Shown here: piece after piece, positions 19,480 to 29,881 of the stretch
Layout: each line of letters starts with the position of its first letter
Numbering within the stretch: the stretch's first letter is position 1
Origin: an uncultured Mycoplasmatales bacterium
Lineage (GTDB): Bacteria > Bacillota_I > Bacilli_A > Mycoplasmatales > Mycoplasmoidaceae
DNA length: 64,000 nt
Assembly (NCBI GenBank): GCA_910578525.1
Contig: CAJTRF010000003.1
Location: 8,524-72,523 of the forward strand
Reading direction: 5' to 3'
Program-made: the position numbers and the translations under genes
Notes under the pieces: model-generated
Databases searched by the model: none
Seen by the model: the letters and a program-made list of their open reading frames with translations, nothing else
What the model was told of the DNA's origin: nothing

Positions 19480-22129
19480 GAAAAGCTTTCTTGTAGAAAA
19501 GCTTGCCTAATTGAGCGGTGCAACAATAACCAAAAGAAATAGCTAATGCATAACCAATCATTTCTGGACAGTTGTGAGATAATGAAGAGAATCCTCCGAA
19601 GTTAAGATCGGGAATTACTACAAACATTATTCCGATTAATGTTAGACTTGTAATTGATAATGTAATTGGTAAACTTGGTCTTGATTGAAATAGTGGAATT
19701 TTACTTGTTCTTAATACTAGAACAACTCCCATTTGAGTTAATAAGCTTACTAAGAATCAACCTGTTTGAAACAAACTAAGTGTTTCTTCATTACCACCCC
19801 AATTTAATCCATATCTCATAATAGCAAATGTTGATATATCAAAAATAGTACTAATAGGGCCTATAAACAACATAAATTTTAAAATGCTTATAGCATTTCA
19901 ATTTTGTGGTTTTTCAAAGTATTCTTTATCTACATGATCTCACGGTAAAGCAAATTGACAGAAGTCTGAAATCATATTAAGAATTAAAATTTGGATTGAT
20001 TGCATTGGTTCAAATCTTAATCAGATAGTAGCAATCAACATACTTAATACATTTCCGAAGTTACTTGAAACTGTCATCTTAATGTACTTAATAATATTGG
20101 CAAATGTTTTTCTACCTTCAATGATTCCATTTTCAAGAACCATAAGGTTCTTCTCCAATAAAATAATGTCTGCACATTCTTTAGCGATATCAACTGCAGT
20201 ATCAACTGATATTGCAATATCAGCAGCTCTCATGGCAGGTGCATCATTAATACCATCTCCCATAAAACCAACTATATGTTTTTTAGATTTAATAGCTAAT
20301 ACTACACGTTCTTTTTGTTCAGGGGATAATTTAGCAAAAACGTTAACATCCATTACAACATCTTTTAATTCATCATCATTCATATTTTCAATATCTGAGC
20401 CTAATAAGATTTTGTCAACTTTAATACCAACTTTTTTACAAATATACTTTGTAATTAATTCATTGTCACCAGTTAATACTTTAACTTTTGTACCTCTATT
20501 TTGCATTGCTTTAATAGCACCTGCTGCTGACATTTTAGGTGGGTCTAACAAAGCGATATAACCAATTAAACATAAGTTCTTTTCATCGCCTACATTAAAA
20601 CCATCTTTTTTATTGAATTTATCATTGTTAATAGCAATCGCTATTACTCTCATACCTTCTTCAGATAAATCATTGATAGTTTCTTTAATTTTCATTTTTA
20701 ATTTATCATCCAATGGTTTACGTTCTCCATTAATTTCAGCATAAGAACATACTGAAACAATTTCTTCAATAGCACCTTTAGTTACCAATTGGGTTTCGCC
20801 TGCTTTGTCTTGTAAGACAACACTCATTCTTCTTCTTTGAAAGTCAAAAGGAATTTCGTCAATTTTCTTAAAGTTTAATACTTCTTCATTTAAACCACAT
20901 TCATTAGCTTTATCAATAATTGCTAAGTCTAATAAATTTTTTAAACCAGTTTGGTAATAACTATTTAAAAAACCATAAACTAAAACTCTATTGTCTTCTT
21001 TACCGTTTAAGTTAATATGACGTTCAAGAACAATTCTGTCTTCTGTTAATGTTCCTGTTTTATCAGTACATAAAACATCCATTGCTCCAAATGATTGAAT
21101 AGCATTTATTTTTTTTACAATAATTTTTTGTTTAGATAACTTAAACGATTCTTTAGCTAAATTAACTGTAACAATCATTGGAAGCATTTCTGGAGTGATT
21201 CCAACTGCAACTGCTAATGTGAATTCAAGTGCTTCTATTCATCCGTTTTTATTAACAATGGTACCACTTAAAATAAAAATTATTAACGCTAATACAAGCA
21301 TTGTACAGATCAGTAAAGTACTTACTGATCTAATACCTTTGTCAAAATTTGTTTTAGGCTTTTTGTTTTGAATACTTTTAGCTACTTTACCAAAATATGT
21401 TCCTTGGCCAACTGAAATTACTATTCCCTTAGCAGTACCGCTTGATACTGTTGTACCCATAAAACACAAATTGTTTCGATCTAAAGCTTGTTGAGAATCG
21501 GAATTATTAGTAGCAAACTTTTCAATAGGTTCTGATTCACCTGTTAGTGCTCCTTGAGACACGAATAAGTCTTTAGCATTAATAATCTTTAGATCTGCAG
21601 GAATCATGTCTCCTGCTGCTAAATGGATAATATCACCCACACATACATCTGCAATCGGAATTTCTTTTTTAACACCTTCTCTTTCAACCGCAGTTGTAGT
21701 AGTAATCATTTTTTTAAGTTTTTCAGACGAATTGAAACTTCTAATTTCTTGGAAGAATCTAATTCCAGAAGAAATTAATACCATTGCAATGATAATACCG
21801 AAACAGATTCAACTATCTCTACTAATTGAGTGATCTGGTCCTGGTATTGCAATATTTAATACTGCAATAACCATTAAAACAATAGAGAATGGAGTAAAGA
21901 TGGCAGAAGCTAACATTTTTATTTTTTGAAATTTTTGCTTAGCAACAACAGAGTTGTTACCCATCTTTTCTAAATTTTTTTCTACTTGTTTTTGAGTTAA
22001 ACCAGTGTTGGTAGAATTTAATTGTTTTATAGTCTTATCTATTGGTTGACTAGAAAACTCTAACAACATCTTGTTGTAAGTTTGAGAGATTGTAGGTTTT
22101 TTAAAACTTTTATTTCTTTGCTTTTTCAT
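19466..22129 (-). CDS. mgtA: Magnesium-translocating P-type ATPase (MgtA type)
   Basis: Inner-membrane pump that imports Mg2+ with ATP. The 887-residue protein has the phosphorylation motif CTDKTGTLTED, the actuator TGES in GALTGESEP, the nucleotide-domain stretch VTKGAIEEI, the hinge GDGINDAPAMRAADI and about ten membrane segments. The stretch NSYYQTGLKNLLD after the P-site is typical of P3B Mg2+ pumps rather than Ca2+ pumps. The start ATG at 22129 follows an AGAAAGA that is part of a hairpin. The 128-base leader with possible short reading frames suggests Mg-responsive or translational control. Several TGA codons encode Trp. Confidence 0.9.
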
Positions 22130-22269
22130 AATCTTTCTGTTTTTTATAGAAAGACCATGAGATTTACAATTTAAACTAATAGATAGAATTAATGAATGAA
22201 CTATCTACTAATATATAAATGCAACTCCACAGGTCCATACATTAATTCCTTTCTTATGTGTCTATTATA
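22130..22269 (-). promoter_or_regulatory. Promoter and structured leader of the Mg2+ ATPase gene
   Basis: On the minus strand TATAAT (22264-22269) is followed by a leader of about 128 bases. AAGGA at 22247-22251 is placed to serve short frames starting at 22242 (13 codons, to 22201) or 22238 (20 codons, to 22176). A 12-bp hairpin with two G-U pairs joins 22175-22186 with 22201-22212. A 7-bp hairpin (22132-22138 with 22148-22154) sits directly before the ATG and covers the only Shine-Dalgarno-like bases. Confidence 0.5.
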
Positions 22270-22298
22270 TTAATAAAATATAAAATGTAAAATATGTT

Positions 22299-22304
22299 TA
22301 TAAT
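22299..22304 (+). promoter_or_regulatory. -10 box for rpmG-pepP
   Basis: TATAAT lies 22 bases before the rpmG ATG, in a short AT-rich divergent region shared with the Mg2+ ATPase leader. No Shine-Dalgarno sequence is seen in front of rpmG. Confidence 0.5.
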
Positions 22305-22326
22305 ATTTTAAATAATAAAACAAATT

Positions 22327-22488
22327 ATGGCAGTTAAAAGACAAGTAAGACTTGAATGCACAGTATGCAAACATATTAATTATTTGACATACCGTAATCC
22401 TAAGTCTACACCTGAAAAATTAGAACTTAAGAAATTTTGCAAACATTGCAGAAAAACTACTCTTCACAAGGAAACTAAGGCTAAGTAA
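22327..22488 (+). CDS. rpmG: 50S ribosomal protein L33
   Basis: A 53-residue zinc-type L33: CTVCKHINYLTYRNPKSTPEKL then KKFCKHCRKTTLHKE, with two CxxC pairs that bind zinc. The start MAVKRQVRLEC is conserved. The stop overlaps the pepP start as TAATG, pairing a ribosomal protein with a peptidase. Confidence 0.94.
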   Translation: MAVKRQVRLECTVCKHINYLTYRNPKSTPEKLELKKFCKHCRKTTLHKETKAK

Positions 22489-23546
22489 TGAATGCTAGTT
22501 CTCTTTCTTATAAAGAAACTAAAGTTTTAGAGTTATTAAATAAAAATAAAGCCGACGGTTTTATTTTTATTTCTACCTATAACAGATTTTGAATTACTGG
22601 AGTGAATACTACTTTTGGTTACGCAATAGTAATTAAAAATAATGTTTATTATTTAATTGATGCTCGTGACTATGAATGTTGCAAGAGCCAATTAAAAAAT
22701 ATTAAATGTGTTTTATATAAAACACCATCTGATTTAAATAAATTAATTAAACAACTTAAAATTAAAACATTGATGTTTGAAAGAGACTATATCTCTTACA
22801 TTGATTTTAATGATGTATTAAAACCATTAAAAATTAAATTGATTCCAGCTGACACAATGATTTTAAGAGCGCAAAAAACTAAAGAAGAAATTGCTTTTAT
22901 AAAAAAGTCAATGGATATTGCTGTTAGAGCAATTGATTTTATTAAAAAAACCATTAAACCTGGAATGACAGAATTAATGGTAAAACAAGCACTAACTGTT
23001 AAGATGATAGCAGAAGGAGCAACTGCCACTAGTTTTGATTTAATAGTTGCTTTTGGTGAAAATACTGCTAATCCACATCACCAATCAACCAATAGAATAT
23101 TAAAGAAAAATGAATTTATCACTTGTGATATTGGCTGTATTTACAAAGGATATTGCTCAGATATTACAAGAACATTTTGGCTAGGCAAACCTTCTAAGAA
23201 AATGTTAGAAATGTATAACCTTGTTTTACAAGCAAACAAAAAAGGTATTGCTGCAGCAAAAGTAGGTATTTTAGGGAGTAAACTAGATGCAGTTTGTAGA
23301 GATCATATTTCTGCAAACAAAAAATATGCTAATTTATTTGTTCACGGAACAGGGCACGGTGTTGGTATCGAAATTCATGAATTACCAAATGTTAAACCGA
23401 CATATCATCAACCTATTTTAGATAATTCAATAATTACTATTGAACCTGGAATATATGAACCAGGATTCGGTGGAGTGAGAATTGAAGACTCGATCCTTGT
23501 TACTAAAAAAGGTGTTGAAGTATTAACGGCTAAAGCTACTAAATAA
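22488..23546 (+). CDS. pepP: M24-family Xaa-Pro aminopeptidase
   Basis: Cytoplasmic metallopeptidase that removes N-terminal residues before proline. The 352-residue protein has an N-terminal creatinase-like domain and a C-terminal pita-bread fold. The five metal ligands are visible: two Asp in ITCDIGCIYKGYCSDITRTFW, His in HGTGHGVGIEIHE, Glu in ITIEPGIYE and Glu in VRIEDSIL. A separate methionine aminopeptidase (57386) covers that role, so this is the dipeptidase/proline enzyme used on imported peptides. The gene ends just before a strong hairpin. Confidence 0.9.
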
Positions 23547-23547
23547 A

Positions 23548-23574
23548 AAAATGCAAGAATGACTCTTGCATTTT
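23548..23574 (+). terminator. Terminator after pepP
   Basis: An 11-bp perfect stem (AAAATGCAAGA / TCTTGCATTTT) with a 5-base loop is followed by T-rich sequence. On the other strand it lies downstream of tRNA-Ser. Confidence 0.85.
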
Positions 23575-23586
23575 GTTTTTTATAAA

Positions 23587-23675
23587 TGGCGGAGACGATG
23601 GGACTCGAACCCATGCACCGTAGAACGATCTAACACCTTAGCAGGGTGTCCTCTTAACCACTTGAGTACGTCTCC
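23587..23675 (-). tRNA. tRNA-Ser (anticodon GCT)
   Basis: The minus strand gives acceptor GGAGACG/CGTCTCC with discriminator G and encoded CCA. The anticodon stem ACACC/GGTGT encloses loop CTGCTAA, so the anticodon is GCT (AGC/AGT codons). A long variable arm and a T arm with TTCGAGT complete a class II tRNA. Confidence 0.95.
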
Positions 23676-23727
23676 AAAAGTTAATATTATTATAAAAAAA
23701 ATATGACCATATAATATTATTGTTTAT

Positions 23728-24483
23728 ATGGGATTACCAATAGTTAGCACTAAACTTGCAAAATTTGCTAAAAAATTAATTTCTGATAAGAAATATCGTG
23801 ATAGTTCAAACATGTTTATTTGTGAATCAGCAAAAGTAATTAAAAACATTATGTCTCAAGGATATAAATTAGTTAATTTATTAATTACTTCTGATTCTAA
23901 ATATTTAAATGATTTTAAATCACTACCTAATGTAGGATTAATTAGTAATCAAACATTAAAGTCTATTTCCTTATTGAAAAATTCAGATGGTACAATTGCT
24001 ATCTTTGAAAAGAAAGTAAACAAGATTCAAATTAAAACCAATGGTAAATATTTAGTTTTGAATAAAATTCAAAACCCTGGTAATTTAGGAACAATAATTA
24101 GAACGGCTTGTGCTTTTGATATAGATGGAATCTATATCACCAATGATTCAGTGGATTTGTACCATCCAGAAACAATTAGGAACACTATGGGATACATTGG
24201 TATTACTCCGATTGCTACATATTACAACTACTTTGATGTAATTTCTTTGTTACAAAAAAATCACATTAAAGTGTATGCAACGGCATTAAATCAAAAATCA
24301 ACCGATGTTAATAAAGTTAAGTTAACAAAAGGAATAGCAATTGTTTTTGGTAATGAAGGGAATGGATTAAACCATAAAGAAATTAGAGTCTGTGATCAAT
24401 CAATATATATTAATACAAACCCTAAAGTTGAATCTTTAAATGTAGCGATTGCTGCTGGAATAATCTTAAGTAAGATTAATTAA
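23728..24483 (+). CDS. RNA 2'-O-methyltransferase, SpoU/TrmH family
   Basis: A 251-residue SPOUT methyltransferase. The three family motifs are present: NKIQNPGNLGTIIRTA, IVFGNEGNGLN and SLNVAIAAGIIL. The N-terminal substrate-binding domain suggests an rRNA rather than tRNA target (RlmB/TsnR-like), but the exact nucleotide cannot be told. TATAAT at 23710-23715 is 12 bases before the ATG with no ribosome-binding site. The next gene starts one base after its stop. Confidence 0.9.
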   Translation: MGLPIVSTKLAKFAKKLISDKKYRDSSNMFICESAKVIKNIMSQGYKLVNLLITSDSKYLNDFKSLPNVGLISNQTLKSISLLKNSDGTIAIFEKKVNKIQIKTNGKYLVLNKIQNPGNLGTIIRTACAFDIDGIYITNDSVDLYHPETIRNTMGYIGITPIATYYNYFDVISLLQKNHIKVYATALNQKSTDVNKVKLTKGIAIVFGNEGNGLNHKEIRVCDQSIYINTNPKVESLNVAIAAGIILSKIN

Positions 24484-24484
24484 T

Positions 24485-25414
24485 ATGAAATCTGTTGTAG
24501 TTAATAAAAATGATGCTAATCAAAGAATAGATAATTTTATAAAGAAAGTTTTTCCTAAACTTTCGTTAACTCAAATTTATAAATACTTAAGAATTAAAAG
24601 AATTAAAGTTAATAACAAAAAAGTACCTATTAACTATCAGTTGCAGCTTAATGACAAAATTGATTTATATATCAATGATGAACTGTTGTCTAACGACAAT
24701 AAAAAAGATTTTTTATTAACTAATAAGCCAATTGAGATTGTTTATGAAGATGACAATATTTTATTAGTTAATAAACCAATTGGTTTAGTTGTTCATGAAG
24801 ATGAAACAAATAATACAGACACGCTATTGAATAGAATAAAAAATCATTTAATTAAAAAAGGTGAATGAGATTATCAAAATGAAAACTCCTTTGCACCAAG
24901 TCTTGTAAATAGAATTGACCGTAATACAACCGGAATTGTCATAGCTGCTAAGAATGCGGAATCATTAAGAATCCTTAATGAAAAAATTAAAAATCATGAA
25001 ATAAAAAAAACTTACTATGCAAGAGTTTGGGGGATTATTGATCCAAAACAAGATGAACTTACAGGGTTTTTAACAAAAAATTCTAAAACTAAAATGGTTA
25101 AGATTTCTAAGAAACCTATTAGTAAAGATTCAAAACAAATCATAACTAAATATAAAACTATCTCTCATGATAAAGAAACTAGTTTGTTAGAAATTGAATT
25201 AATAACAGGTAAAACACATCAAATAAGAGCTCACATGGCCTTTATTGGCCATCCGTTAGTTGGCGAACAAAAATATTCTAATGATAGTGTTAAAAAAACA
25301 AAAGGCTTTCAACACTTATGTGCATATAAAATTAAATTTTGTTTTAAAACGAACGCTTCAACTTTGAACTATTTAAATAACAAAGAATTCAAATTAAAAT
25401 CTATTAATCTATAG
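24485..25414 (+). CDS. RluA/RluD-family large-subunit rRNA pseudouridine synthase
   Basis: A 309-residue protein with an N-terminal S4-like RNA-binding domain (VVVNKNDANQRIDNFIKKVFP) and the catalytic domain with the NRIDRNTTG motif containing the catalytic Asp, then ITGKTHQIRAHM. This is the RluA family; RluC is a possible match because of the S4 domain, but specificity for particular 23S sites cannot be read off. It overlaps nothing and follows the methyltransferase by one base, forming an rRNA modification pair. TGA encodes Trp in KGEWDYQNE. Confidence 0.9.
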
Positions 25415-25471
25415 ATTAATATTTTTATAATATTTATGTTTGTTTGTTAAATTGAATATGGTTTGTTTAAT

Positions 25472-25741
25472 ATGAATAAAGATAACGTTTTAAAAATTGT
25501 TAAAAACCCTATGTTTAAAAATACTATGTATTTTGTTTATGTAGGACTAATAATTTTATTTTCTATATTAGGAATAGCTGATCAAATTTCAGGGTTTGTG
25601 CTAAGATCATCAAACCCAATCGGAGTAGGTACACTATCGATTTTCGGATTTATAGCAATGATCTTAATTCTTTTGTTCATAGTCTATAAGATTGCTCAAT
25701 TAATTAAAAATAAAAAACCAGTTACTCCTACAAAAGAATAA
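25472..25741 (+). CDS. Small membrane protein, unrecognised
   Basis: An 89-residue protein with two hydrophobic segments (about residues 19-38 and 52-75) and a Lys-rich C-terminus ending KNKKPVTPTKE. I use the ATG at 25472; a TTG three codons upstream is also in frame. No Shine-Dalgarno sequence is obvious, and a TATAAT-like box lies near 25428-25433. I do not recognise a family. The position before the rpsP operon carries no clear functional hint. Confidence 0.6.
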   Translation: MNKDNVLKIVKNPMFKNTMYFVYVGLIILFSILGIADQISGFVLRSSNPIGVGTLSIFGFIAMILILLFIVYKIAQLIKNKKPVTPTKE

Positions 25742-25845
25742 ATTAAATGAAATTTAATAAATTAGCATATAAAGTAAAAATACTTAATATGCTTTTTATT
25801 TTTTGTATATAATACACTACACATAATAAATAGGAGGAAATAAAC

Positions 25846-26205
25846 TTGGTAAAGATTAGATTAACAAGACTTGGAAAACATAAAGATCCATTTTACCGTA
25901 TAGTAGCTACTGACTCTAGAACAAAAAGAGATGGTGGTTTCATTGCTATATTAGGTACATATGAACCGTTTTCAGGTAAGACTGTTATCAACAGTCAATT
26001 AACTTTAGATTTCTTATCTAAAGGTGCTCAACCTACTGATACAATTCTTAATTTATTTAAGACTAATGGTATCTGAGCTGAATTTTTAAAAACTAAGAAT
26101 TCTAAAAAGGCTAAGAAACACCGTAGACCAAAGAAAACTAAAAAAGCTGCACCTAAAAAAGCTGCTGCTCCAAAAACTGCTGAAGTAAAAACTGAAGCTA
26201 AATAG
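25846..26205 (+). CDS. rpsP: 30S ribosomal protein S16 (TTG start)
   Basis: A 119-residue S16: VKIRLTRLGKHKDPFYRIVATDSRTKRDGGFI and a core ending near residue 80, then an Ala-Lys-rich tail (KKAAPKKAAAPKTAE) not found in short S16 proteins. Translation must begin at TTG 25846: a strong AGGAGG lies 9-10 bases upstream and no ATG is near. It heads the rpsP-trmD-rplS operon, with TATAAT-like sequence at about 25807-25812. TGA gives Trp in GIWAEFL. Confidence 0.95.
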
Positions 26206-26207
26206 TA

Positions 26208-26879
26208 ATGCGCATTACAGTTTTAACTTTGTTTCCTGAAATGTTTAAAGGCGTTATTGATGAATCAATAATAGCCCGTGCAATTCATGATAAAAAAGTT
26301 GAGATTAAAATTATTAACTTTAGAGATTTTTCTAAAGACAAACATAAAAAAGTTGATGATTACCAATATGGTGGTGGTGCTGGAATGGTGCTTAAATTAC
26401 AACCAATAGTTGATTGTTTGAAATCAATTAAGACAAAAAACTCACATGTTGTATTAATGTCGCCCCAAGGCAAACAATACAATCAAACTAAAGTAAAACA
26501 ACTGGCAAAATACAAAGATTTAATAATTATTGCCGGTCATTACGAAGGGTTTGATGAAAGAATTATTCATTATGTTGATGAAATAATTTCAATAGGTGAT
26601 TATATTCTTACTGGAGGAGAAATTCCTGCAATGGTTTTAGTGGATTCAATCACAAGAACATTAAAAGGAGTAATCTCTAAAGATTCATTAGAATCTGAAT
26701 CCTTCAATAATAATTTGTTAGATTATCCAATCTATACAAAACCATTAAATTTTGAAGGACATAAAGTACCAAACATATTATTGTCAGGTAATCACAAACA
26801 TATTAATGAGTTTAGAAATAAACAAAGATTAATAAAAACAAAAAGGATGCGTAAAGACATTATGAAGAAAGGAAAATAA
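26208..26879 (+). CDS. trmD: tRNA (guanine(37)-N1)-methyltransferase
   Basis: Methylates G37 next to the anticodon and prevents +1 frameshifting. The 223-residue protein has the knotted SPOUT fold with MRITVLTLFPEMFKG, YGGGAGMVL, SPQGKQYNQ and SIGDYILTGGE, all typical. It begins two bases after rpsP and ends three before rplS. Confidence 0.97.
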   Translation: MRITVLTLFPEMFKGVIDESIIARAIHDKKVEIKIINFRDFSKDKHKKVDDYQYGGGAGMVLKLQPIVDCLKSIKTKNSHVVLMSPQGKQYNQTKVKQLAKYKDLIIIAGHYEGFDERIIHYVDEIISIGDYILTGGEIPAMVLVDSITRTLKGVISKDSLESESFNNNLLDYPIYTKPLNFEGHKVPNILLSGNHKHINEFRNKQRLIKTKRMRKDIMKKGK

Positions 26880-26882
26880 TTC

Positions 26883-27245
26883 ATGAAAAAAATTAATAGT
26901 AAAAAAATTCTAAATCAATTAGAAAAAACTCAAATGAGAGATGATTTACCTGAATTTCGTTCAGGAGACACAATTTCTGTACATGTTAAAGTTACTGAAG
27001 GTAACAAAACAAGAGTACAAAGATTTGATGGTATTGTTTTAAAAGTAACAGGTAAAGGACTATCTAAGTCATTTACTATCCGTAAAGAATCTTCTGGAAT
27101 TGGTGTTGAAGAAACATTCTCTTACCATTCACCATTAATTGTTAAAATTGATGTTAACAGACGTGGTAAGGTTAGACGTGCTTATATTTCATATATGAGA
27201 GAACGTTCAGGAAAATCTGCTCGTATTAAACAAGCTAAGAAATAA
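26883..27245 (+). CDS. rplS: 50S ribosomal protein L19
   Basis: A 120-residue L19 with PEFRSGDTISVHVKV, VQRFDGIVLK and FTIRKESSGIGVEETF. It completes the rpsP-trmD-rplS operon. AAAGGA in the trmD end serves as the ribosome-binding site. Confidence 0.97.
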   Translation: MKKINSKKILNQLEKTQMRDDLPEFRSGDTISVHVKVTEGNKTRVQRFDGIVLKVTGKGLSKSFTIRKESSGIGVEETFSYHSPLIVKIDVNRRGKVRRAYISYMRERSGKSARIKQAKK

Positions 27246-27258
27246 TTTCTAGTCAGTC

Positions 27259-28449
27259 ATGGATAAGAATAACAAGAATCCAAAGACAAAAAATTTTAAA
27301 GTTGGTTCTTTTCACCACGTTAAAGTTAAAAATGGAAGTATAAAGTTTAAAAAACTTTATCAACTTTCTACTTGACAACGTTATCTAACTGCTATTCTTG
27401 TTGGAATAATTATGGCAGTTATAGTTCAATTTTTAATCAAAAACACTGGACTATATAATACAGGTTTGTCAGCGATTATCCAAGGATTCTCTAGATTAGT
27501 TTATACTGTTATGAATCACAACGGTGTAAACAAGAGTACTGCTGAACTAACTTTCAATTTGTTATTCTGAATAACATATTTTATTTTAAATATCCCTTTA
27601 TTTATTTTTTCTTATTTCAAAGTTGGTAAAACATTCACTAAACTTACATTAGTTTATTTATTTTTTAATACATTGTCAGGGTTTGCATTATCTTCAATAA
27701 AAGGTGTTAATGATATATTTATTTTTGGTAAAACAATCTCAGAGTCTAGTAATGTTTTAGCGGAAAACAAAGTATATGTAATGCCTTTTTATTTTAGTGG
27801 CCATCCAGATCTATTTGATACAGAACATGATCCAATTAAAACTTTTTTCTTATTTTTAACAGCTAGTATTTATGGATTGTTGTCATCAACAGCTTTTTCA
27901 ATTATTTATATAATTGGAAGTTGTTCAGCAGGATTAGATACTCTTTCAATTTACTATGCTACTAAAAAAGGGAAAAGCATTAGTAATATATTAGTAATTA
28001 TTAATACTGTTTCAATGGTAATTGGATCTACAATGGGTTCGTATTTGTCGGCTGGAATCATTGATAATAATTGTTATAGTTGACAATTCTTCTTCTCAGC
28101 AAATCTATTTGCTTCTTATTTAAGTATTATTATTTTCGGCTTTACTTTAAACAAATATTTCCCTTTAAATAAAAATGTTAAAGTAGAAATTTTTTCAGAT
28201 AGTCAAACTGAAATTCGTAATTATTTGTACCAAAATAATTACACTCACCCATTATCTATCTTTGATAACACAGGCGGTTATAGTTTGAGACAACATAAAA
28301 TGTTGATGACTATTTGTATGTATATTGAGTTACCAAAATTAATTAACAACATTAGAGACATTGATAAAAATTGTTTAATTGTTGCAACAATTATTGATGA
28401 CATTGATGGAACTGTCAATGTTTGACAACAAGGATCAACAGAAGAATAA
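27259..28449 (+). CDS. YitT-family membrane protein with DUF2179 domain
   Basis: A 396-residue protein. A basic N-terminal tail precedes about six membrane helices, which include NTLSGFALSSIKG and SCSAGLDTLSIYYATKKGKS, the YitT signature. The soluble C-terminal end (from about residue 310) has the DUF2179 pattern with YTHPLSIFDNTGGYSLRQHKMLMTICMYIELPKL and DIDGTVNV. The family is widespread in Firmicutes and has no proven substrate. TGA codons encode Trp. It starts 13 bases after rplS and is followed by rbgA after three bases. Confidence 0.85.
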
Positions 28450-28452
28450 ACT

Positions 28453-29250
28453 ATGGGGAAGATTAATTGGTTTCCAGGGCATATGGCAAAAGCCATTGCT
28501 GATTTGCAAACCAAAAAGAAAAATTTTGATATGTTAATAGAAATTGTGGATGCGCGTTGCCCACATATTTCTAGTAATCATGAATTATTACAAAGTTTTA
28601 ACTTACCAGTATTAACAATTGCTGTTAAACAAGATCTTGCAATTGTTGATAATAGTTTTTTGAACATTTCCACAAATGACAAGAAAGCAAGAAAACTTAT
28701 TCTTAATAGAATTAAACAAGAATTAAAGCCTAAGATTGATAAAGCTAGATCTAAAGGATTATTAAATCCTCAATTTAATATTTTAGTATTAGGTTTACCT
28801 AATATAGGTAAATCTTCATTTATTAATTTATTACTAAATAAAAATAATTTAATAGTTCAAAACTATCCAGGGGTAACAAGAAAACAAACACTAGTAAAAA
28901 TAGATAATATGTTATTTCTAAATGATTCTCCTGGAATACTATTTAAAAACATTGATGACGACACTACGGGATACATTTTATCTTTGATAGGATGTATTAA
29001 AAAAGAAGTAGTACCAATGTATGAAGTAATTAAATTTGCCTATGAATTTTATTGCAATAAATATCCTAATCAAATTAAACAAAAATTTGAATTAAATGAA
29101 TTTGGCAATTTTGAACATTTTTTAGAAAATGTATGTAAAAAATACCAATTCATTTTAAATGGCAATACACTTGATAAAGAAAGAGCATTAGAATATTTAT
29201 ATTCTATGTTTATGAATGGAAGGATTTGCAAGGTAAATTATGAAAACTAA
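28453..29250 (+). CDS. rbgA: Ribosome biogenesis GTPase RbgA/YlqF
   Basis: Circularly permuted GTPase needed for late 50S assembly. The 265-residue protein starts with NWFPGHMAKA, then has a G4-like VKQDLA, G1 LGLPNIGKSSFINLL, G2 GVTRKQT and G3 NDSPGIL. The usual Asn of the NKxD motif is Val here. The C-terminal domain is present but short. It lies between a YitT protein and rnhB; the rbgA-rnhB pair is conserved in Firmicutes. Its stop overlaps the rnhB start by 11 bases. Confidence 0.93.
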   Translation: MGKINWFPGHMAKAIADLQTKKKNFDMLIEIVDARCPHISSNHELLQSFNLPVLTIAVKQDLAIVDNSFLNISTNDKKARKLILNRIKQELKPKIDKARSKGLLNPQFNILVLGLPNIGKSSFINLLLNKNNLIVQNYPGVTRKQTLVKIDNMLFLNDSPGILFKNIDDDTTGYILSLIGCIKKEVVPMYEVIKFAYEFYCNKYPNQIKQKFELNEFGNFEHFLENVCKKYQFILNGNTLDKERALEYLYSMFMNGRICKVNYEN

Positions 29251-29860
29251 CATGTACCTTTATGAAAATAAATTCTTTCTTAAAAATGCTAAACACATTG
29301 CTGGTGTAGATGAAGCTGGTCGTGGGTGTTGAGCAGGTCCGTTAGTAGTGGCCGCTTGCATTCTACCAACAAAATATAAAAATGATCATATTAGAGATTC
29401 AAAAACATTGTCTATTAAAAAAAGACAACAATTATTTGACATCATCATTAAAGATGCATTAGACTACCAAATCATTTTTATTGATCCAGAAGAAGTTGAT
29501 AAACTAAATCCTAAAGAGGCATCTATTGAAGGAATGCGTCGTGCCTTAACTATGTTAAAAGTTTCTCCAGATGTTGCTTTAATTGATTTTGAAAAAATTC
29601 CTAATTTAAAAATTAAACAACAATCAATTGTTAAAGGAGATGCTAAATCAATTAGCATTGCTGCAGCTTCTATTTTAGCTAAGGTAGCACGTGATAACTA
29701 TATGATTAAGATTAACAAAAAGTACCCTCAATATAACTTTAGTAAACATAAAGGTTATGGAACACTTGAACATGTTAAAGAAATCAAGAAGTATGGTCCA
29801 ATTAAAGGTTTTCATAGATTTTCTTATAAACCAATTAAAAATATAATAAACCATGTTTAA
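29240..29860 (+). CDS. rnhB: Ribonuclease HII
   Basis: Removes ribonucleotides from DNA and RNA from hybrids. The 206-residue protein has AGVDEAGRG (two catalytic acids), DSKTLSIKKRQ, KGDAKSISIAAASILAKVARD and the terminal HKGYGTLEH. A TGA encodes Trp in RGCWAGPLVVAA. The ATG at 29240 overlaps rbgA. The genome also has RNase HIII at 5819. Confidence 0.95.
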
Positions 29861-29881
29861 TATATAATTTATCTCATTACT

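Noticed and set aside
20082..20561. Plus-strand open frame of 159 codons inside the Mg2+ ATPase gene
   Set aside because: It is the antisense shadow of a strongly conserved P-type ATPase region.
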